Part shown: positions 43,534 through 53,004 of the stretch, piece after piece
Layout: every line of letters starts with the position of its first letter
Numbering within the stretch: position 1 is the stretch's first letter
Assembly (NCBI RefSeq): GCF_036347135.1
Contig: NZ_CP108938.1
Coordinates: 4,464,001 to 4,528,000 of the forward strand
DNA length: 64,000 nucleotides
Direction: 5' to 3'
Origin: Streptomyces sp. NBC_00775
GTDB lineage: Bacteria; Actinomycetota; Actinomycetes; Streptomycetales; Streptomycetaceae
Notes under the pieces: generated by a model
Seen by the model: only the letters and a program-made list of their open reading frames with translations
Database searches by the model: none
What the model was told of the DNA's origin: nothing
Made by a program: the position numbers and the translations under genes

Positions 43534-45077
43534 TGGCACGTGTGTGGACCTGGCTGCGCGAGGACGTCTGGGAGATTCGTTTCCGCAGGTATGTCGCGCT
43601 GACACTCGCGGCCGCCCTCGCGGCCCTCGGCGTATGGGGCGGCATGACGGCCACGAAGGAGGACCGGTCCTGCGCCCCCGGGGTCGTCCAGCCGAAGGGC
43701 AGTGACGAATGCGTGGGCGTCTCGTCGACGACGTACGCCTTCGCACGGCCCCAGTTCGCCGAGACCGTCCAGGCGATCAACCGCGAGAACCACCGCCTCA
43801 AGCCCGGCAGTTACGTCACCGTCGCCCTGCTCGAACCCTTCACCGCGACCGACGCCGACAACCTGGGCGATGTGCTGCACGAGCTCCAGGGCGCCTATCT
43901 GGCCCAGTACCAGGCCAACCATGTCACCACCGGGCTGAAGCCGAAGATCCGGCTGGTGCTCGCCAACCCCGGTTCCACCGGCGCGTATTGGCAGCACACG
44001 GTCGACCAGCTGGAAGGCATGACGAAGGGGCGCGACCGGCTGCGCGCGGTGACCGGGGTGGGCCTGAGCACCGAGAACAACAAGAAGGCCGTGCAGGAGC
44101 TGACCCGCCTCGGCATCCCGGTGATAGGGAGTTCGATCACCGCCGACAACCTCGCCAACGGACAGAACGGCAAGGACCCCTTCCCCGGGCTCGCCCGCGT
44201 CTCCCCCACCAACACCGACGAGGCGCGCGCCCTCGCCTCCTTCGCCCAGGTCTCGGCCGCCAACGCGTTCCTGGTGTACGACCGCACGGGCGACCCGTAC
44301 ACGCGCACGCTCCAGAAGTCGTTCGAGAAGATGCTCAAGGGCGCGCGCTACGAAGCCCAGCCGTTCACGCCGCCCGCCGACCGCAGCAAGGAGGGCAGCA
44401 CCGCCAACGTCTTCGCGCAGATCGCCAACATCCTGTGCAACACGCCGAAGAGCACGGACACCATCCTCTTCGCGGGCCGCCACACCCAACTGCGCCAGTT
44501 CATCAACGCGTTGGGCGCCCGCGGCTGCTCCGACCGCCGCTTCACCGTGCTCACCGGCGACGAGGGCTCGTACCTCGCCGGGGACAAGGACCTCGACCCG
44601 GCCGCCCTCAAGGACCCGCGGCTGACCGTGCGGTACACCGCCCTCGCCCACCCGGACGCCTGGCTGAAGGACACCGCGAGGACCGGCGGCAGCATGGCCG
44701 ACGCCAAGGTGCTCCAGCAGCTGCTCGACAGCGCCGGGCGGGAACCGGTCGGCCCGGTCGGCAAGGTCGCCCTGGACGACGGCCAGCTGATCATCGCGTA
44801 CGACGCGATGCGGCTCGCCGTACACGGCATCCGCGGGGCGTCGCCCACCGGGAAGATCCCGGCCCTCGCGGACGTCGGCCTCCAGTGGCCGCAGGTCAAG
44901 GGCAAGCAGCTGCGGGTCAACGGGGCGAGCGGGTGGATCTGCCTCGACGCCCACGGCAATCCGTACGACAAGGCCGTACCGATCGTGGAACTGACCCCCG
45001 ACAGCCACTCCCGTTTCGTGAAGATCGCCTGGCCGGAGGGGAAGCCTCCGGCGCAGGAGTGCCTGCCGCCGTCCTAG
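43533..45077 (+). CDS. Membrane-anchored periplasmic-binding-like protein
   Basis: 514 aa. One N-terminal membrane anchor (about residues 20-39, YVALTLAAALAALGVWGG), no lipobox, then a type 1 periplasmic-binding fold (Peripla_BP_6 or branched-chain-amino-acid type): YVTVALLEPFTATDADN, LVLANPGSTGAYW, GIPVIGSSITADNLANG, FLVYDRTGDPYTRTL. The two-lobe receptor would sense an extracellular small molecule. No ABC transporter partners exist nearby; instead it is coupled to a cytoplasmic NTPase by a 1-nt overlap. A novel receptor arrangement. Confidence 0.82.
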   Translation: MARVWTWLREDVWEIRFRRYVALTLAAALAALGVWGGMTATKEDRSCAPGVVQPKGSDECVGVSSTTYAFARPQFAETVQAINRENHRLKPGSYVTVALLEPFTATDADNLGDVLHELQGAYLAQYQANHVTTGLKPKIRLVLANPGSTGAYWQHTVDQLEGMTKGRDRLRAVTGVGLSTENNKKAVQELTRLGIPVIGSSITADNLANGQNGKDPFPGLARVSPTNTDEARALASFAQVSAANAFLVYDRTGDPYTRTLQKSFEKMLKGARYEAQPFTPPADRSKEGSTANVFAQIANILCNTPKSTDTILFAGRHTQLRQFINALGARGCSDRRFTVLTGDEGSYLAGDKDLDPAALKDPRLTVRYTALAHPDAWLKDTARTGGSMADAKVLQQLLDSAGREPVGPVGKVALDDGQLIIAYDAMRLAVHGIRGASPTGKIPALADVGLQWPQVKGKQLRVNGASGWICLDAHGNPYDKAVPIVELTPDSHSRFVKIAWPEGKPPAQECLPPS

Positions 45078-45104
45078 CCGTTTCTTACGGGAGCCGCCGC
45101 CGTC

Positions 45105-45518
45105 CTAGCCTCCGAGTGCGGCCAGGAGCCGCTCGAACCGGGCCCGCCACGGCGGCTCCCGCTCCTCCTCCAGCTCGTGCGTGAAGCGGACCGTGGTCCC
45201 GGTGCCGTCCGGCGCCCCGCGCTCCAGATGGAACCGGACCCGACCGCGCTCCTCCACGGTGTACTCGGCGACGCGCTCCACGTCCCAGGCGGTGATCCGC
45301 CCGCTGCCCAGCCCGTGCAGGGTGACGGCCCCGCCGAGCCGCGGCTCGAAGACCTCGGCGGTGGCCAGCCACCCCCGCAGGCCTTCGGGGGTGGCCAGCG
45401 CCTTCCAGACCTTCTCCACAGGCTGGGGAAAGCGCAGCAGGTAGTGCAGGACCCGCGCGTCCCCCCGGGTCTCGGTGGCGCCCTCTTCGATGGGTGGTCG
45501 ATCGATGGGTCGGGTCAT
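45105..45518 (-). CDS. SRPBCC-family (AHSA1-type) protein
   Basis: 137 aa. Start-like fold: HYLLRFPQPVEKVWKALATP and the Gly-rich LGGAVTLHGLGSGRI, then VRFTHELEEEREPPWRARFE. The family binds hydrophobic ligands or assists Hsp90-type proteins; function here unknown. ATG 45518. Confidence 0.85.
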   Translation of the reverse strand: MTRPIDRPPIEEGATETRGDARVLHYLLRFPQPVEKVWKALATPEGLRGWLATAEVFEPRLGGAVTLHGLGSGRITAWDVERVAEYTVEERGRVRFHLERGAPDGTGTTVRFTHELEEEREPPWRARFERLLAALGG

Positions 45519-45601
45519 GACACCAGCGTGGCGCGTGGCGGGGCGTTCCGCACCCGATAAGGCCGCTGACCTGCTCCTTTACAAGTGAGGGAGCGGACCG
45601 C

Positions 45602-46314
45602 TCAGGGCCGCTGCCCCGCCTTGTCGACGATCTCCCGCTTCAGGACGGCGCTGGATCCGGTGGTCTGTCCCTTCTTGAAGCCGGCGGGCCGGTCCTCGAC
45701 GGCGACATACGCTCGCCGAGGTATTCCTTCGTCTTCTTGTCGAAGATCAGCTCCTCGCGCTCCCCGCTGTCCACCCGCGCGACGGCCACGCCGTGCCGGC
45801 CCGCCGCGTCCACGGAGTCCGGGACCACGACGACCCCGGGGATCTTCGCCGCCGCCCGGAACAGGGCCGCGGCGACGTCCGGCGGCAGCAGCGACTCGCC
45901 CACCAGGTCGCCGACGAGCACGAAGGTGTTCTGGTCCTCGCTCTTGCCGCCGTGGCTGTTCTTGTGCAGCCACTCCAGCATCCTGTCGGGGTCGGTCGGC
46001 AGGGTCTGGAGGTTGCGGTAGTCGGTGTTGCTGGGGACGCCGGGGGTGCTGGGCTCCAGCTTGACGTGGCCGAGTCTGTCGCGGTCCTCTTCCAGCAGAC
46101 CCCAGCGCGTGCCGTCCACCGACAGCCAGATCTCCCGCTGGTGGATCGGGTCGAGCCGGGCCGGCTTGCCCTCCTCCTGCGTGGAGTAGCCGACCTTGCT
46201 CTCGATGTAGACGAACTGGACGACCGTCGCGGCCACGGCGGCGACCGCGGCCACGGCGATGGCGGGCCGCAGCCGCGTGGCGCCGTACGACGAAGGCCGG
46301 TTCCCATGACCCAC
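45602..46314 (-). pseudogene. CU044_5270-family protein, frameshifted
   Basis: N-terminal membrane segment (AIAVAAVAAVAATVVQFVYI) followed by CU044_5270-like extracellular sequence (EIWLSVDGTRWGLLEEDRDR, DPDRMLEWLHKNSHGG, LFRAAAKIPGVVVVPDSVDA) up to FDKKTKEYLGER. At about 45713 the frame must shift by 1 nt: the family's C-terminus (AVEDRPAGFKKGQTTGSSAV, then LKREIVDKAGQ) continues in another frame to a stop at 45602. The normal cytoplasmic N-terminus is also missing. Such proteins are usually paired with a SigE-type sigma factor, which is absent here. Confidence 0.78.
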
Positions 46315-46352
46315 GTCACAGGAACCGGCCTCGGCCGAGAAGGACTTACCGG

Positions 46353-47462
46353 CTAGACACCCGCGTACGAGTGCTTGCCGCTCACGAAGATGTTGACCCC
46401 GTAGTAGTTGAAGAGGAAGCAGGCAAAGGCGATCAGCGCGATGTAGGCCGCCTTGCGTCCCTTCCAGCCGGCCGTCGCGCGGGCGTGCAGATAGCAGGCG
46501 TAGGCGACCCACGTGATGAACGCCCAGGTCTCCTTGGGGTCCCAGCCCCAGTAGCGGCCCCAGGCGTCGCCCGCCCAGATCGCGCCCGCGATGATCGTGA
46601 AGGTCCACAGCGGGAAGACGGCGGCGTTCACCCGGTACGAGAACTTGTCGAGCGAGGCCGCCGAGGGCAGCCGCTCCATGACGGAGGTCGCGAAGCGGCC
46701 GGGCTGGCCACCGTTCACGAGCTTGTTCTCGTACGAGTCCTTGAACAGGTACATCAGGGTGCCGACCGCGCCCACGTAGAAGACCGCGCCGCAGATGATC
46801 GCCGTCGAGACGTGGATGTACAGCCAGTACGAGTGGAGCGCGGGAACCAATTGGTCGCTCGCGGTGTACAAGACAGTGACGGCGAGACCGAGATCGAGGA
46901 GGACCGTGGTGACCAGGGGGAGGCCGATCCAGCGGACGTTCTTCTTCAGCGCGAGCAGCACGATGTACACGGCGACGGCGACGGTGGAGAAGGTGATGTT
47001 GAACTCGTACATATTGCCCCACGGGGCACGCCGCACCGACGTGGCGCGGGCCACCACACCCGCCGCCTCGACGGCCCACGCGAGCACGGTGAGGGACACG
47101 GCGATACGGCCGTAGAGGTCGCCCTGCTCGTCCCCGCCGTGCGCACCGGGCCCGTCGGGCACGTCACGGGCGCCGACCGCGGACCGGGTGACGACCTGCG
47201 GCCGCTCCAGGACGGTGGTGCCGCCCGCCTTCTTCACCGTGACAGCGGGAGCCGCCTTGGCCTTCGCGCTCTTGTCGTTCTGCGCGGTGAGCGCGTTGGC
47301 CGTGCGGGCGACCTTGCTGCGGCTGCCGAAGAGCCACTCGGCGATGTACGCGAAGAACGCCAGCATGTAGACGGCCATCGCGGAGTAGATCAGCGTGTTG
47401 CTGATATTGGCGAGGTGTTCGTTGGTGGCCGTGGCCAGTTCGGTTGCGGTGGCGAGAGTCAC
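46353..47462 (-). CDS. ccsB: System II cytochrome c biogenesis protein CcsB
   Basis: 369 aa, about eight TM. The haem-handling signature WGWDPKETW and HSYWLYIHVSTAI are present. CcsB (ResC) and ResB form the haem lyase that exports haem and attaches it to apocytochrome c on the outside. GTG 47462 overlaps the resB stop by 4 nt. It is the last gene of the resA-ccdA-resB-ccsB operon. Confidence 0.95.
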   Translation of the reverse strand: MTLATATELATATNEHLANISNTLIYSAMAVYMLAFFAYIAEWLFGSRSKVARTANALTAQNDKSAKAKAAPAVTVKKAGGTTVLERPQVVTRSAVGARDVPDGPGAHGGDEQGDLYGRIAVSLTVLAWAVEAAGVVARATSVRRAPWGNMYEFNITFSTVAVAVYIVLLALKKNVRWIGLPLVTTVLLDLGLAVTVLYTASDQLVPALHSYWLYIHVSTAIICGAVFYVGAVGTLMYLFKDSYENKLVNGGQPGRFATSVMERLPSAASLDKFSYRVNAAVFPLWTFTIIAGAIWAGDAWGRYWGWDPKETWAFITWVAYACYLHARATAGWKGRKAAYIALIAFACFLFNYYGVNIFVSGKHSYAGV

Positions 47463-49345
47463 TTCTCAGCCCCTTCGGCAGGTACGGGGGGTTCGGCGTC
47501 GGGGTGCGGTTCGTCTTCGTCTGTTGCGTCTACGTCTGCGGCTGTTGCGCCGTCTGCGGCTTCGGCTTCGTCGGACTTGGTCGGCGCCTGCTCGTGCACC
47601 AGCGCGGCCAGGTCGCCGAGTTCCTCGGGCAGCTTCGCCGACTCGCTGCGGCCCAGGCCCGCCATCTCGACGACGGTGACACCGTCGGCGCCGGTGGTGG
47701 CCCGCACCCAGACGCGGCGGCGCTGGATGAAGAGCGACCCGGCGAGACCGAAGATCGCGGTGAAGGCCCCGGCCAGCGCCCAGTCACTGCCGGGCTGCTG
47801 GGTGATCTGGAAGCCGGCCCACTCCTTGATGTCCTTCTCGAAGGTGATCGAGCCGGCGCCGTTCGGCAGCTTCATGGTCTCGCCGGGCAGCAGCCTCTTC
47901 TTGAGGATGTCGCCCTTCGAGTCCTTGAACTGCTTCATGTTGGAGGTGTCGAGTTGGTACACGTTCTGCGGAATGCCCGAGTTGACCCCCAGGCTGCCGT
48001 GGAAGCCGGACAGCGCGAGCACGGGGAAGTCGAGCGCGGGGAACTGGGAGAACATCGTGCCCTTGCCCGCACCCGCGAAGGTCGGCACGAAGAAGGCGGA
48101 GAAGCCGAGCTGTTCGCTGCGCCCCTGCCCGTTCTTGTAGCCGTCCATGACCTTGATCGCGCCCTGCGAGGTGACGTTCGCGTCGAGCGGCAGCATGGGC
48201 ACGGCCTCATGGAAGACGACGTTGCCCTTGCCGTCGCGGACGGTGACGACGGGCGCGTAGCCGTGGCTGACGAGGTAGACCTTCGAGTCGCCGATCTTGA
48301 GCGGCTCGTTGACCTTGACGGTGGTCTTCTTGCCCTTGCCGTAGGCGCCCACGCTGTAGGTGATGTCGGCCTGGAAGGTGCGCGGGGTGCCCTTGTTGGG
48401 GCCGGTCCGCTCGTACGTGGCGGTGAACTTCTTGAGGTGGAAGCTGAACGGCGTGAGGTCGTCGTTGCTGAAGAGGTTGCCCGACTTGAAGTCGTCGTAC
48501 TGCGACAGCGTATTGGAGAAGCCGCCGCCCTCGACGATCAGCTTGTTGCCCTCGGACTTGAAGAGCTGGCCCCAGGCGAAGGCGACGAGCATCACGATCA
48601 GCGCGATGTGGAAGAGCAGGTTGCCGGTCTCGCGCAGGTAGCCCTTCTCGGCGGCGACGGCGTCCCCGGCGACATGCGCCCGGAAGCGGCGCTGCTTGAG
48701 CACCTTGAGGGCGGCCTCACGGACCTGCTCGGGCGCGGCGTCGGTGCGCCAGGTCGCGTACGCGGGCAGCCGGGTCAGCCGCTTCGGGGCGCCCGGCGGA
48801 CGGCCGCGCAGCTGCCCCACGAACTGCCAGGTGCGGGGCACGATGCAGCCGATGAGCGAGACGAAGAGAAGGATGTAGATCGCCGAGAACCACACCGAGC
48901 TGTAGACGTGGAACAGCCCGAGCTTGTCGTAGACCGGCCCCAGCAGGCTGTGCGCGTCCTTGAAGTCCGCCACCTTCTGGGCGTCGGTCCCGGACTGCGG
49001 GATCAGCGAGCCGGGGATCGCGCCGAGCGACAGCAGGAAGAGCAGGATCAGCGCGACCCGCATGGAGGTGAGCTGCCGCCAGAACCAGCGGGCCCAGCCG
49101 ATGACCTCACGCCCGGTCCAGGCGATCCATCCCTTGGCACCGGGGGCCCGGACACCGCCGAAGGATCCGGGCATCGCGGTGTCCACCGGCGCGGTGGAGA
49201 GCTGCGAACCGGCTTCGCCGAGTTCGCCGTCGGCGCTCACGCCGACGTGCCGCTTGGGGGCCGCCGCCGGTTCCGTCGCCCGGCCGGCGTCGTCCGCCGT
49301 CTCGTCGGCGCCGTCCGTCGTCCGGCCGGTGTCAGTCGTGCTCAT
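47459..49345 (-). CDS. resB: Cytochrome c biogenesis protein ResB
   Basis: 628 aa. Membrane spans LTSMRVALILLFLLSLGAIP, WFSAIYILLFVSLIGCIVPR, and IALIVMLVAFAWGQLF, with a large extracytoplasmic domain and a final span WALAGAFTAIFGLAGSLF. It pairs with CcsB as the system II haem lyase. ATG 49345 is 3 bp after the ccdA stop. The long acidic C-terminus has no known role. Confidence 0.94.
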   Translation of the reverse strand: MSTTDTGRTTDGADETADDAGRATEPAAAPKRHVGVSADGELGEAGSQLSTAPVDTAMPGSFGGVRAPGAKGWIAWTGREVIGWARWFWRQLTSMRVALILLFLLSLGAIPGSLIPQSGTDAQKVADFKDAHSLLGPVYDKLGLFHVYSSVWFSAIYILLFVSLIGCIVPRTWQFVGQLRGRPPGAPKRLTRLPAYATWRTDAAPEQVREAALKVLKQRRFRAHVAGDAVAAEKGYLRETGNLLFHIALIVMLVAFAWGQLFKSEGNKLIVEGGGFSNTLSQYDDFKSGNLFSNDDLTPFSFHLKKFTATYERTGPNKGTPRTFQADITYSVGAYGKGKKTTVKVNEPLKIGDSKVYLVSHGYAPVVTVRDGKGNVVFHEAVPMLPLDANVTSQGAIKVMDGYKNGQGRSEQLGFSAFFVPTFAGAGKGTMFSQFPALDFPVLALSGFHGSLGVNSGIPQNVYQLDTSNMKQFKDSKGDILKKRLLPGETMKLPNGAGSITFEKDIKEWAGFQITQQPGSDWALAGAFTAIFGLAGSLFIQRRRVWVRATTGADGVTVVEMAGLGRSESAKLPEELGDLAALVHEQAPTKSDEAEAADGATAADVDATDEDEPHPDAEPPVPAEGAEK

Positions 49346-49348
49346 GGA

Positions 49349-50125
49349 TCAGATCCCTACCGTGAAGCCGTCGGACCAGGTCTGCATCTCCTGCACGATG
49401 CTGTCCCACGCACCGGTCAGCAGCAGCAGGCCGGTCGCGATCATCATGCCGCCGCCGATCCGCATCACCCACGTGTAGTGGCGCTTGACCCAGCCGAAGG
49501 CGCCGAGCGCCTTGCGGAAGGCGACCGCGGCGAGGACGAAGGGGATGCCGAGACCGAGGCAGTACGCGACGGTCAGTATGGCCCCTCGCCCGGCGCCCGC
49601 CTGGGTCATCGCGAGACCCTGCACGGAGGCGAGGGTCGGGCCGATGCAGGGGGTCCAGCCGATCCCGAAGAGCGCGCCGAGTATCGGAGCGCCCGCGAGT
49701 CCGGCCACCGGCCGCTTGTGGAAGCGGAATTCGCGCTGGGTGAGCCAGGGCATCAGCCCCATGAAGAAGACGCCCATGAGGATCATGAGCCCGCCGAGCA
49801 CCTTGGACAGGCTCTCCTGGTGCTCGTGCAGGGTCGAGCCGAAGTACCCGAAGAGCGCCCCGCCGGAGACGAACACGACGGTGAAGCCGAGCACGAACAG
49901 GCTGGCGCCCGCCGCCATCCGCCCCCGTCTGGCCTCGGCCAGATCGGTGCCGCTGACCCCGGTGACGTACGAGAGGTAGCCGGGTACCAGCGGCAGCACG
50001 CACGGCGAGAAGAAGGAGACGAGTCCGCCGAGCATCGCGATCGGCAGGGCGATCAGCAGCGCGCCGCTGTAGACCGTCTCGTTCCTGCCGGTGGACTCGG
50101 CCAGGGTCATGGCGAGAAGGGACAC
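49349..50125 (-). CDS. ccdA: Thiol:disulfide interchange protein CcdA
   Basis: 258 aa, six TM. The CcdA/DsbD redox motif FFSPCVLPLVPGYLSYV and the second Cys in GIGWTPCIGPTL are present. It carries electrons across the membrane to the ResA-like thioredoxin, keeping apocytochrome c Cys reduced. GTG 50125 has GGAGAAG about 9 nt upstream; ATG 50110 is an alternative. Confidence 0.95.
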   Translation of the reverse strand: MSLLAMTLAESTGRNETVYSGALLIALPIAMLGGLVSFFSPCVLPLVPGYLSYVTGVSGTDLAEARRGRMAAGASLFVLGFTVVFVSGGALFGYFGSTLHEHQESLSKVLGGLMILMGVFFMGLMPWLTQREFRFHKRPVAGLAGAPILGALFGIGWTPCIGPTLASVQGLAMTQAGAGRGAILTVAYCLGLGIPFVLAAVAFRKALGAFGWVKRHYTWVMRIGGGMMIATGLLLLTGAWDSIVQEMQTWSDGFTVGI

Positions 50126-50131
50126 GTCAGG

Positions 50132-50758
50132 TCACTTCTCCGCGAGGACGGGGTTGAGCATCTTGCGCAGGGTCTCCTCGCTGAGCGCCTGCAGCGTCCG
50201 GGCGGCGACCTTGCCGTTCCGGTCGATGATGAGCGTGGAGGGGATCAGCTGCGGGTTCAGCGTGCCCTTCTTGAAGCGGAGCATCAGCTTGCCCGTCGGG
50301 TCGTACAGGCTCGGGTAGGTGACCCCGAACTCCTTCTCGAACGCCTGGGCCGGACTGGTGCTGGTGTCGCGGGTGTTGATCCCGACGAACTGCACGCCCT
50401 GGTCCTTGGTGTCCTGGTAGACCCTCTCGAGGTTCTTGGCCTCGGCGCGGCACGGCCCGCACCAGGAGCCCCAGACGTTGACGACGACGACCTTGCCCTT
50501 GTAGTCGGCGACATCGAGCTGCTTGCCGTCGATGGTCTTGCCGGAGAGGTCGGGGACGGCGTCCCGCTCGCTCTTGGCGGCGGTGTCGATGCCGTTCTTG
50601 CCGGCGATGAAGTTGGTGTTGCCCGCGCCTCCGGAGGTTCCCCCGGAACCACACGCGGACAGGACGAGCGCCGCGACGGCGGCCCCGGCGGTGAGCAGGG
50701 CGGCGCGGCTACGAGAGGTGCGGTTCGGGCGCTGGTCGGCGCGGCAGGCGGCACTCAT
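50132..50758 (-). CDS. resA: ResA/TlpA-like thioredoxin lipoprotein
   Basis: 208 aa. Type II signal peptide with lipobox LSAC (Cys about 36), a TlpA-like domain with GSWCGPCRAEAKNL active site, and the cis-Pro loop IPSTLII. It reduces the apocytochrome c haem-binding Cys pair on the outside. First gene of the operon, followed by ccdA after 6 nt. Confidence 0.93.
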   Translation of the reverse strand: MSAACRADQRPNRTSRSRAALLTAGAAVAALVLSACGSGGTSGGAGNTNFIAGKNGIDTAAKSERDAVPDLSGKTIDGKQLDVADYKGKVVVVNVWGSWCGPCRAEAKNLERVYQDTKDQGVQFVGINTRDTSTSPAQAFEKEFGVTYPSLYDPTGKLMLRFKKGTLNPQLIPSTLIIDRNGKVAARTLQALSEETLRKMLNPVLAEK

Positions 50759-50848
50759 GTGAAAAGTTTCGCATGCCCGTTTCGGGGATCTTCCGCACCC
50801 CCCTTGCGGGCGGAAACCCGCATATCAGGCGGCCTGCCCACCGGGGGC

Positions 50849-52096
50849 TCAGGCGGCCTGTCCACCCAGGTAGGACTTCCAGCCGCCGGCCGGTTCCTGC
50901 CCCACGTCCATCGACTGAAGCCTGGTCAGCACCTCGGGCTTCTGCACATCCAGCCAGTCCACGAACTGCCGGAAGGAGACAAGGCGTACGTCGGCACCCT
51001 TCTCCTTCTCGCGCGCGATGTGCTTGAACGCTTCCTCGACGGCGTCCATGTAGATGCCGCCGTTCCACTGCTCGAAGTGGTTGCCGATGAAGAAGGGTGC
51101 GCGATTTGTCTCGTACGCCCTCTTGAACCCGGCGATATAGGACTGGGTCGCCTGGGTGCGCCAGGCCGGGTAGTTGTACGAGGGCGCCCTGGTCGTGTTG
51201 ATCGACTGGTTGGCGAGGATGTTGTAGTCCATCGAGAGCACCTCGAAGGAGTGCCCGGGGAACGGCATCGCCTGGAGCGGCAGGTCCCACACGCCCTGGT
51301 TCTTCTGCGGCCAGCGCTGGCGGCCGCCGGGCGAGGAGGCGTCGTAGCGCCAGCCGAGTTCCTTGGCGGTGGGCAGCAGGTTGTTCTGGCCGAGCAGACA
51401 CGGGGTGCGGCCGCCGATGAGTTCCTTCTCGTAGTCGAAGGGCAGCGCGGGCATGTCGGTCCAGCCCGTGTTGGTGCGCCACTCCTTCACGAAGGATTTC
51501 GCCTGGTCGATCTCACTGCGCCATTGCGCGGGCGTCCAGTTGGCGACCGTGCCGTAGCCGGAGCAGAAGTGGCCGTTGAAGTGCGTGCCGATCTCGTGGC
51601 CGTCGAGCCAGGCCTGGCGGACGCCCTTCAGCGTCGCCTTGATGTGCTCGTCGGTGAGATAACCGATGTCCGAGGCGCCCTTGGGGTTATTGGGCGGCAG
51701 GTACATGCGCTTTTTCGACTCGGGCAGCAGATAGAGCCCGGAGAGAAAGAACGTCATGTGGGCTTCGTGGTCATTGGCGAGTTCGAGAAAGCGGTCGAAG
51801 AGACCGGTCCCGACCTCTCCGGCCCCGTCCCAGGAGAAGATCACGAACTGCGGAGGGGTCTCGCCGGGCTCCAGCGGTTCGGGCCGCTTCGGCTGATGGG
51901 GCTGCTTGCCGGTGTAGGAGGTGGAGCCGTCACCGAGGGGACGCGCGGGGTGCTTCGGGGCGCCGGGCCGGCCACTGCGGGAACCGCTGCCCCGGCTCGG
52001 ACCGTCTAGCGGAGCGGTACCGCACGCGGCAAGCCCCAGCGTGGCCGCGGCACCTGCCCCGAGGCCGATCATTCCCCTCCGGCTGATGTCCCGCAT
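50849..52096 (-). CDS. Tat-dependent lipoprotein, polysaccharide-deacetylase-like
   Basis: 415 aa. Twin-arginine signal (MRDISRRGMIGLGAGAAATL) with lipobox LAAC (Cys about 25); a Pro-rich linker; and a NodB-like domain: FVIFSWDGAGE, MTFFLSGLYLL, DGHEIGTHFNGHF. The Asp and the HxxxH pair are roughly kept, but the first TFDDG motif is FSWDG. It may be a deacetylase-like carbohydrate binder or an inactive relative. ATG 52096; its leader contains a striking hairpin at 52108-52164. Confidence 0.82.
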   Translation of the reverse strand: MRDISRRGMIGLGAGAAATLGLAACGTAPLDGPSRGSGSRSGRPGAPKHPARPLGDGSTSYTGKQPHQPKRPEPLEPGETPPQFVIFSWDGAGEVGTGLFDRFLELANDHEAHMTFFLSGLYLLPESKKRMYLPPNNPKGASDIGYLTDEHIKATLKGVRQAWLDGHEIGTHFNGHFCSGYGTVANWTPAQWRSEIDQAKSFVKEWRTNTGWTDMPALPFDYEKELIGGRTPCLLGQNNLLPTAKELGWRYDASSPGGRQRWPQKNQGVWDLPLQAMPFPGHSFEVLSMDYNILANQSINTTRAPSYNYPAWRTQATQSYIAGFKRAYETNRAPFFIGNHFEQWNGGIYMDAVEEAFKHIAREKEKGADVRLVSFRQFVDWLDVQKPEVLTRLQSMDVGQEPAGGWKSYLGGQAA

Positions 52097-52107
52097 GCGG
52101 TCCCCAT

Positions 52108-52164
52108 TTCATCGCGCCCTCTCAGCTGGCTCCCAGCTGGTACCCAATGAGAGGGCGCGATGAA
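52108..52164 (-). promoter_or_regulatory. Long hairpin in 5' leader of Tat lipoprotein gene
   Basis: Perfect 17-bp stem TTCATCGCGCCCTCTCA (52108-52124) and TGAGAGGGCGCGATGAA (52148-52164), with a 23-nt loop which has its own CAGCTGG-CCAGCTG palindrome. It ends 12 nt before the ATG at 52096. A possible operator, attenuator or transcription terminator. An AT-rich promoter-like stretch (TTTATATGATTTT, 52193-52205) precedes it. Confidence 0.8.
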
Positions 52165-52302
52165 GACGGGGGTTCCGTCAAACTCGCGCAGATTTATATG
52201 ATTTTACGAAGATACGCTCGGATGGCATGACTGCATACGCTTTGTGACGGGGCGTACGCCGGTCATTACGCCGGTCATTACGCCGTCCGGAAAGCGGCCT
52301 GT

Positions 52303-53004
52303 TCAGGCCCCGAACGCCTTGTCCTTCCCCTTCACCGGCTTGGCGCCCGCGAGGAGATGGGCCGGGACGAGATCGCGGGCGGGCTCGGTGTAGCCCACGG
52401 AAACGATCTTGTCGCCGCGGTAGGTGAAGGTCGTCAGGGACGCCAGCGTGCACTGCCGCTTGCGCGGGTCGTGCCACAGCCGCCGCTTCTCCACGAAGGA
52501 CCGCACGATCCAGATCGGCAGCTGATGGCTGACCAGCACCGCTTCATGCCCGCGGGCGGCGTCCTTGGCCGCGTCCAGCGCCCCCATCATCCGTACGACC
52601 TGATCGACGTACGGCTCGCCCCACGACGGCTTGAACGGGTTGACGAGGTGCTTCCAGTTCTCCGGCCGCCGCAGCGCGCCGTCGCCCACCCCGAAGGTCT
52701 TGCCCTGGAAGACGTTGTCGGCCTCGATGAGCCGGCCGTCCGTCGCGAGGTCGAGACCGTGCGCCTTGGCGATCGGGGTGGCCGTCTCCTGCGCCCGCTC
52801 CAGCGGCGAGGCGACGACATGCGTGACGTCGCGCGACGCGAGGTGCTCGGCGACCCGGTCGGCCATCTGCCGCCCCAGCTCGGACAGGTGATACCCGGGC
52901 AGCCGCCCGTACAGCACCCCATCCGGGTTGGCGACCTCGCCGTGCCGCATCACATGGACGACGGTGATGGCGCTGTTGTCGGTGGTGTCGATGGTCTCAC
53001 TCAT
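52303..53004 (-). CDS. Histidine phosphatase family protein
   Basis: 233 aa. RHG motif in [15 protein letters not shown] (catalytic His), plus [11 protein letters not shown] and [11 protein letters not shown]. Phosphoglycerate mutase-like fold. ATG 53004 overlaps the hemL stop (ATGA). Substrate unknown; possibly small phospho-metabolite. It is translationally coupled to hemL. Confidence 0.9.
   Translation of the reverse strand: MSETIDTTDNSAITVVHVMRHGEVANPDGVLYGRLPGYHLSELGRQMADRVAEHLASRDVTHVVASPLERAQETATPIAKAHGLDLATDGRLIEADNVFQGKTFGVGDGALRRPENWKHLVNPFKPSWGEPYVDQVVRMMGALDAAKDAARGHEAVLVSHQLPIWIVRSFVEKRRLWHDPRKRQCTLASLTTFTYRGDKIVSVGYTEPARDLVPAHLLAGAKPVKGKDKAFGA

Noticed and set aside
47444..52009. 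A 1521-codon open frame on the plus strand
   Set aside because: It is exactly antisense to resB, ccdA, resA and the Tat lipoprotein. Its Glu/Arg/Val-rich translation is a typical artefact of high-GC antisense frames.
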